Shown here piece after piece: positions 8,686-11,550 of a DNA stretch of 11,550 nucleotides. The stretch spans positions 4,460 to 16,009 of the forward strand of contig DHLY01000062.1 of assembly GCA_002405525.1 (NCBI GenBank). Direction: 5' to 3'. The notes below the pieces were generated by a model that saw only the letters and a program-made list of their open reading frames with translations, made no database searches and was not told the DNA's origin. The position numbers were made by a program, and so were the translations under genes. This DNA is from Proteobacteria bacterium UBA4656. GTDB taxonomy: Bacteria > Pseudomonadota > Gammaproteobacteria > Xanthomonadales > Ahniellaceae. The number at the start of each line of letters is the position of its first letter. The first letter of the stretch is position 1.

Positions 8686-8724
8686 CAGGGGCTTGCCGCG
8701 CGCCCACCGCGCGCGAAGCCTGAG

Positions 8725-8753
8725 AGTGTAGGCGCGCGCCGGTGTCGCGACAA
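8725..8753 (-). promoter_or_regulatory. Probable sigma-70 promoter of tRNA-Lys
   Basis: On the minus strand, TTGTCG (8748-8753; 4/6 to the -35 consensus) is followed by a 17-base spacer and TACACT (8725-8730; 4/6 to the -10). Transcription would start near 8718, giving a leader of about 33 bases with a GC-rich discriminator, as expected for stable-RNA promoters. No experimental support. Confidence 0.5.
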
Positions 8754-8838
8754 GGCGAATGCGCACAGGCGCCCGCCTGGAACGCGAGTTCCTGTGTTTG
8801 ATCAAGCAGGCCCAGGGCCCAGGGGTGAGGCGGGACAT

Positions 8839-8857
8839 GCCGCCGCACTGCGGCGGC
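8839..8857. repeat. Perfect 8-bp hairpin
   Basis: GCCGCCGC (8839-8846) and GCGGCGGC (8850-8857) flank a three-base loop ACT. It lies about 105 bases beyond the queC stop on the minus strand. There is no T-tract on either side, so it is not a classical intrinsic terminator. Confidence 0.6.
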
Positions 8858-8867
8858 CCTCGCCGAA

Positions 8868-8890
8868 CGCCAGCGCGAATGGCGCTGGCG
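8868..8890. repeat. Perfect 9-bp hairpin
   Basis: CGCCAGCGC (8868-8876) and GCGCTGGCG (8882-8890) flank a five-base loop GAATG. It is about 72 bases past the queC stop and ten bases from the neighbouring hairpin. It could slow or end transcription from the queC side, or be half of a REP-like pair. Confidence 0.6.
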
Positions 8891-8961
8891 GGAAGCAGGA
8901 CCCTGTATAGAGCAGGCCGAGGAGATGCTTCTCTGGGCCCTGGGCCCTCAAGCTCTCAGCC

Positions 8962-9639
8962 CTACGCATACCGCGTCGGATCTGCCACGCCGGCCTCCAC
9001 GAAGCCCTGCGCCCGCAGCCGGCAGGCATCGCAGCGCCCGCATGCGCGGCCCCGTGAATCGGCCTGGTAGCACGACACGGTGGCGGAAAAGTCCACGCCC
9101 AGTTCGATCCCGCGGCGCACGATGTCGGCCTTCGAGAGCGCGAGCAGCGGCGCATGGACCCGCAAGCGTCGTCCCTCCACGCCGGCCCGGGTGGCGAGGT
9201 TGGCCAGCCGCTCGAACGCCTCGACGAAGGCGGGACGGCAGTCAGGGTAGCCGGAATAGTCGACGGCGTTGACGCCGACGAAGAGGTCCTGCGCACCCAG
9301 CACCTCGGCCCAGCCGAGCGCGAGCGCGAGCATGATGGTGTTGCGTGCCGGCACGTAGGTGACCGGAATGCCGGCGGCCGGGAATTCCGGCACCGCGATG
9401 TCGGCGGTCAGCGCCGAGCCGCCGATCGCGCGCAGGTCCACGTCGACCACCTTGTGCGCGGCCGCGCCGAGCGCGCGGGCGACCGCCGCCGCGGCGTCGA
9501 GTTCGACCGAGTGACGCTGGCCGTAGCGCACGCTGAGCGCATGGCCTTCGAAGCCCTGCGCACGCGCGATGGCGAGCACCACCGCGGAGTCCATGCCCCC
9601 GGAAAGCAGCACCACGGCGGGGCGCGCGTTTTCGGTCAT
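8962..9639 (-). CDS. queC: 7-cyano-7-deazaguanine synthase (QueC), preQ0 synthesis
   Basis: QueC converts 7-carboxy-7-deazaguanine to preQ0 using ATP and ammonia, in the cytoplasm, in the queuosine pathway. The 225-residue protein begins with the PP-loop SGGMDS (residues 13-18) and ends with a zinc site of four cysteines (C190, C200, C203, C206; SC...ACGRCDAC). The middle carries conserved blocks such as [19 protein letters not shown] and [17 protein letters not shown]. The start at 9639 ([10 protein letters not shown]) is fixed by GAGGG at 9647-9651, seven bases upstream, and by agreement with family length. The open frame continues upstream to 9891, but that part overlaps queE and is not QueC-like. 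It lies ten bases after the queE stop, so the two are co-transcribed. The tail and zinc site look intact. Confidence 0.97.
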   Translation of the reverse strand: MTENARPAVVLLSGGMDSAVVLAIARAQGFEGHALSVRYGQRHSVELDAAAAVARALGAAAHKVVDVDLRAIGGSALTADIAVPEFPAAGIPVTYVPARNTIMLALALGWAEVLGAQDLFVGVNAVDYSGYPDCRPAFVEAFERLANLATRAGVEGRRLRVHAPLLALSKADIVRRGIELGVDFSATVSCYQADSRGRACGRCDACRLRAQGFVEAGVADPTRYA

Positions 9640-9646
9640 CGCGGGG

Positions 9647-9651
9647 CCCTC
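9647..9651 (-). promoter_or_regulatory. Shine-Dalgarno that sets the queC start
   Basis: GAGGG on the minus strand, overlapping the queE stop codon (9650-9652) and seven bases before ATG 9639. It supports the 225-residue QueC over any longer form and suggests coupling of queE and queC translation. Confidence 0.65.
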
Positions 9652-10342
9652 ATCGACCGGGCTGGTCGCCCCACAGCAACTTGTGCAACTGCACCTGCAG
9701 GCGCGCCGGCAAGCGGTCGGCGAGCAGCCATTCGGCCAGATCGCGCGGCGCGACCCGTCCATGCGCGGGCGACAACAGCACCTCGCAGCGCGCGCCGAGG
9801 CCATGGGCGTGGATGATCCCGCGCGCCCACTCGTAATCGGTGCGGTCGCAAACCACGAACTTGACCTGGTCGTGCGCGGTGAGCGCGGCAAGGTTCTCCC
9901 AGCAGTTGCGTCGGGCCTCGCCGGAGGCCGGCGTCTTGAGGTCCAGCACCCGGCTCACCCGCGGGTCGACCGACGCCACGTCGAGCGCGCCGCTGGTCTC
10001 CAGCGAGACACGGTAGCCGGCGTCGCAGAACTTCTGCAGCAGCACGAGGCAGCGCTTCTGGGCCAGCGGCTCGCCGCCGGTCACGCAGACGTGCCGCGCG
10101 CCGTGGCGGGCGACCTCGTCGAGGATGGCGTCGATCGTCCACCACGCGCCGCCATGGAACGAATACGTCGTATCGCAGTAGGTGCAGCGCAGCGGGCAGC
10201 CCGTCAGACGCACGAACACCGTAGGCCAGCCGACGTCGCGGGCCTCGCCCTGCAAGGAATGGAAGATCTCGGTCACGCGCAGTCGCTCGGGGTCCACCTG
10301 GACCCGCGCTGCGGTTTCGGCATCGGGCGCGATTGCGGCCAC
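9650..10342 (-). CDS. queE: 7-carboxy-7-deazaguanine synthase (QueE), radical SAM enzyme
   Basis: QueE is a radical SAM enzyme that rearranges 6-carboxy-tetrahydropterin to 7-carboxy-7-deazaguanine, the substrate of QueC next door. The 230-residue protein has [10 protein letters not shown] (25-34) and the iron-sulfur site CPLRCTYC (C49, C53, C56; a CX3CX2C spacing). It also carries TGGEPL, a conserved SAM-binding block, and LETSG. The CX3CX2C form differs from the longer Cys spacing of E. coli QueE. The start is a GTG at 10342, with no clear Shine-Dalgarno; an internal GTG at V16 (10297) is also possible but leaves less sequence before the conserved EIF block. It begins 18 bases after the cpoB stop and ends ten bases before queC. 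No QueD or QueF gene is in the window. Confidence 0.95.
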   Translation of the reverse strand: MAAIAPDAETAARVQVDPERLRVTEIFHSLQGEARDVGWPTVFVRLTGCPLRCTYCDTTYSFHGGAWWTIDAILDEVARHGARHVCVTGGEPLAQKRCLVLLQKFCDAGYRVSLETSGALDVASVDPRVSRVLDLKTPASGEARRNCWENLAALTAHDQVKFVVCDRTDYEWARGIIHAHGLGARCEVLLSPAHGRVAPRDLAEWLLADRLPARLQVQLHKLLWGDQPGR

Positions 10343-10360
10343 GCGGCCGGGGACGGCAGG

Positions 10361-11239
10361 TCAGCGCTGGCCTTCGAGGCGCAGCGCGCGCAGCCGGCCC
10401 TGGGCCAGCTTGCCGACGGTCTGTTCGGGATAAAGGCGCACGACCTCGTTGAGCACCTGCTCGGCCTGCGGCCACTCCTTGAGCTCGTAGTGGCAGTAGC
10501 CGACCTTGAGCAGGGCGTCAGGCGCCTTGGCGCTGCCGGGAAAGCGCGCCAGCAGATCGTTGAAGGTGTCGAGGGCGATCCGGTAGTTCTGGGTCACGTA
10601 GTACGACTCGCCGAGCCAGTACAGGGCGTTGTCGGCCAGTTCGCCCTGCGGATGGTCCACGAGGAATCCCTGGAAGCGTCGCGCCGACTCGGCATAGCGG
10701 CCGTCGCGCAGGGCGGCGAAGGCCTCGTCGTAGGCGGCCTTCTCGGCGGCAGCGCCGGCCGCTGGTGGCACGGCCAGACCGGCCGGGGCCGGCGATGCGG
10801 GCTCGACGGCCGGCTCGGCTTCCCGCGGCGTCGGGACCGGCGGTTCGGTCACCGCAGGCTGCAGCGGCTCGGCCGCGAGTTGCCCGGGCTGGAGCGGTGC
10901 TTCGCCCGACACCGGCGCCACGGCGGCGTCGGCGCCCTCGAGGCGGCCGATCCGCGAGTCGAGGTCGACGTAACGATCGCGCTGAACCTTCTGCAGGTTC
11001 TCGATCTCGAACGCCTGCCGCTCGACCAGCCCGCGCAAGGTCTGCACCTCGACCTGCAGCTCGTTGATGCGGTTGAGCAGCTCCACCGTGGTCTGGGCCT
11101 GGCCCTGGCCCTGCGACTGCTGCTCGAGGCGAGCGAGGCGCTCGGACAGGCTCAGCCGCCCCTGCGCCTGGACACCGGAGGCGAAGACGGCGGCCACCAG
11201 GGCCGCCGCCGGAAACCACGCATGGCGAAATGCGCGCAT
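10361..11239 (-). CDS. cpoB: Cell division coordinator CpoB (YbgF), periplasmic coiled-coil and TPR protein
   Basis: CpoB acts in the periplasm with TolA and the PBP1B synthase to couple outer-membrane constriction to peptidoglycan synthesis at division. The 292-residue precursor starts with a Sec signal peptide (MRAFRHAWFPAAALVAAVF..., cleavage likely after residue 25, in GVQA-QG). A coiled-coil region follows (about 29-105, RLSLSERLARLEQQ...), then a Pro/Ala/Glu-rich linker (about 107-165). Last comes a C-terminal TPR domain of about three repeats (YDEAFAALRDGRY, NALYWLGESYYVTQNY, LLKVGYCHYELKEW). I chose ATG 11239 because it gives a proper signal peptide; an upstream in-frame start at 11311 would run into pal. 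No strong Shine-Dalgarno is visible. It lies 26 bases after the pal stop, the standard tol-pal arrangement. Confidence 0.95.
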   Translation of the reverse strand: MRAFRHAWFPAAALVAAVFASGVQAQGRLSLSERLARLEQQSQGQGQAQTTVELLNRINELQVEVQTLRGLVERQAFEIENLQKVQRDRYVDLDSRIGRLEGADAAVAPVSGEAPLQPGQLAAEPLQPAVTEPPVPTPREAEPAVEPASPAPAGLAVPPAAGAAAEKAAYDEAFAALRDGRYAESARRFQGFLVDHPQGELADNALYWLGESYYVTQNYRIALDTFNDLLARFPGSAKAPDALLKVGYCHYELKEWPQAEQVLNEVVRLYPEQTVGKLAQGRLRALRLEGQR

Positions 11240-11265
11240 CGGATGCCGCTGTACTTCGCGCGGCC

Positions 11266-11550
11266 TTACTTCGCCGTGTACACGATCTCGACGCGGCGGT
11301 TCTTCGACCACGCCGACTCGTCGTGGCCTTCGGCCGCCGGACGCTCCTCGCCGTAGGACACCACGCTGAGCTGGCCGGCCGCGCCGCCGTTGGCCTGCAG
11401 GGCGCCCGACACCGCGTTGCCACGACGCTCGCCGAGGCCGAGGTTGTACTCGCGGGTGCCGCGCTCGTCGGCGTGGCCCTCGAGAGTGATCATCGCGCTC
11501 GGGCGGTCGCGCAGGTACTTGCCGTGACAGCCGAGGATCTCCGCCGCTTC
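11266..11550 (-). CDS. pal: Peptidoglycan-associated lipoprotein Pal, C-terminal part (partial)
   Basis: Pal is an outer-membrane lipoprotein that binds peptidoglycan and TolB and pulls the outer membrane inward at division. Only the last 94 codons are present; the frame is open to the window end at 11550, where it reads EAAEILGCHGKYL. The visible part is the OmpA-like domain, with the diaminopimelate-binding stretch GHADERGTREYNLGLGERRG, including its conserved Asp and Arg. The end WSKNRRVEIVYTAK followed by TAA is typical of Pal. An internal ATG at 11493 is not the start. The lipobox and N-terminus are outside the window; tolB would be expected further upstream on this strand. Confidence 0.96.
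   Translation of the reverse strand, partial: EAAEILGCHGKYLRDRPSAMITLEGHADERGTREYNLGLGERRGNAVSGALQANGGAAGQLSVVSYGEERPAAEGHDESAWSKNRRVEIVYTAK

Larger units (their letters stand above)
8809..8946. repeat. Structured repeat region between queC and tRNA-Lys, bounded by a 14-bp inverted repeat
   Basis: GGCCCAGGGCCCAG (8809-8822) is repeated exactly inverted at 8933-8946, with 110 bases between. Inside are two strong hairpins (8839-8857 and 8868-8890) and AGCAGG recurs three times in the same direction (8805-8810, 8894-8899, 8911-8916). The right arm continues as a near-tandem TGGGCCC pair, followed by more Cs- and Ts-rich sequence up to the queC stop. No convincing gene lies in 8762-8961. It may be a non-autonomous mobile or REP-like element, a composite terminator of the pal-queC transcript, or an RNA. 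Confidence 0.55.

Noticed and set aside
8798..8805. TTGATCAA palindrome resembling an FNR box
   Set aside because: FNR sites need four bases between TTGAT and ATCAA; here the halves are fused, and the site is far from any FNR-type promoter.
9640..9891. N-terminal extension of QueC by 84 residues
   Set aside because: It overlaps queE coding sequence in another frame, is not QueC-like, and a good Shine-Dalgarno precedes ATG 9639.
11240..11311. Longer CpoB with a start at 11311
   Set aside because: It would overlap the pal 3' end and bury the signal peptide 24 residues inside the protein.

Overview
The window is high-GC (about 70% by eye), densely coded bacterial DNA, most like a gammaproteobacterium of the Xanthomonadales (Lysobacter/Luteimonas type). 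This placement is an inference from gene order and protein sequence recall, not from a search. There are two main blocks that face each other, with a tRNA and a structured intergenic region between gene groups on the minus strand.

Block 1 (1-7663, plus strand) is a nearly complete gene cluster for a cbb3-type (high-affinity, haem-copper) cytochrome c oxidase. It holds the 3' end of ccoN, then ccoO, ccoQ and ccoP (structural subunits), a small unknown two-helix membrane protein, and the maturation set ccoG (cupric reductase), ccoH/fixH, ccoI (Cu+ P1B-ATPase) and ccoS. A DsbD_2/SafE-like six-helix membrane protein follows. Gaps are 19 bases or fewer, and three junctions are ATGA start/stop overlaps (1064-1067, 6735-6738, 6908-6911), so the block reads as one operon whose promoter lies before the window.

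Block 2 (7685-8476, minus strand) is an FNR-type oxygen-sensing regulator. It converges on the oxidase operon and keeps all four cluster cysteines and the FNR DNA-recognition residues. FNR family proteins commonly control cbb3 operons, so the two blocks probably form one microaerobic-respiration module.

Block 3 (8610-11550, minus strand; transcription runs from right to left) is the 3' end of a tol-pal cluster: pal (partial), cpoB/ybgF, queE, queC, then tRNA-Lys(UUU). The same order is known in pseudomonads. Pal and CpoB act in envelope constriction and outer-membrane tethering. QueE and QueC make preQ0 for queuosine tRNA modification.

The stretch between queC and tRNA-Lys (8686-8961) has no gene. 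It holds a likely tRNA promoter and a compact set of inverted repeats and hairpins, which is the least explained sequence here. The stretch between fnr and the tRNA (8477-8609) holds two further dyads. I see no CRISPR array, insertion sequence, phage gene or defence system. Most of the window is well-known biology. The items most worth a second look are the small membrane protein inside the oxidase operon and the structured repeat region after queC.
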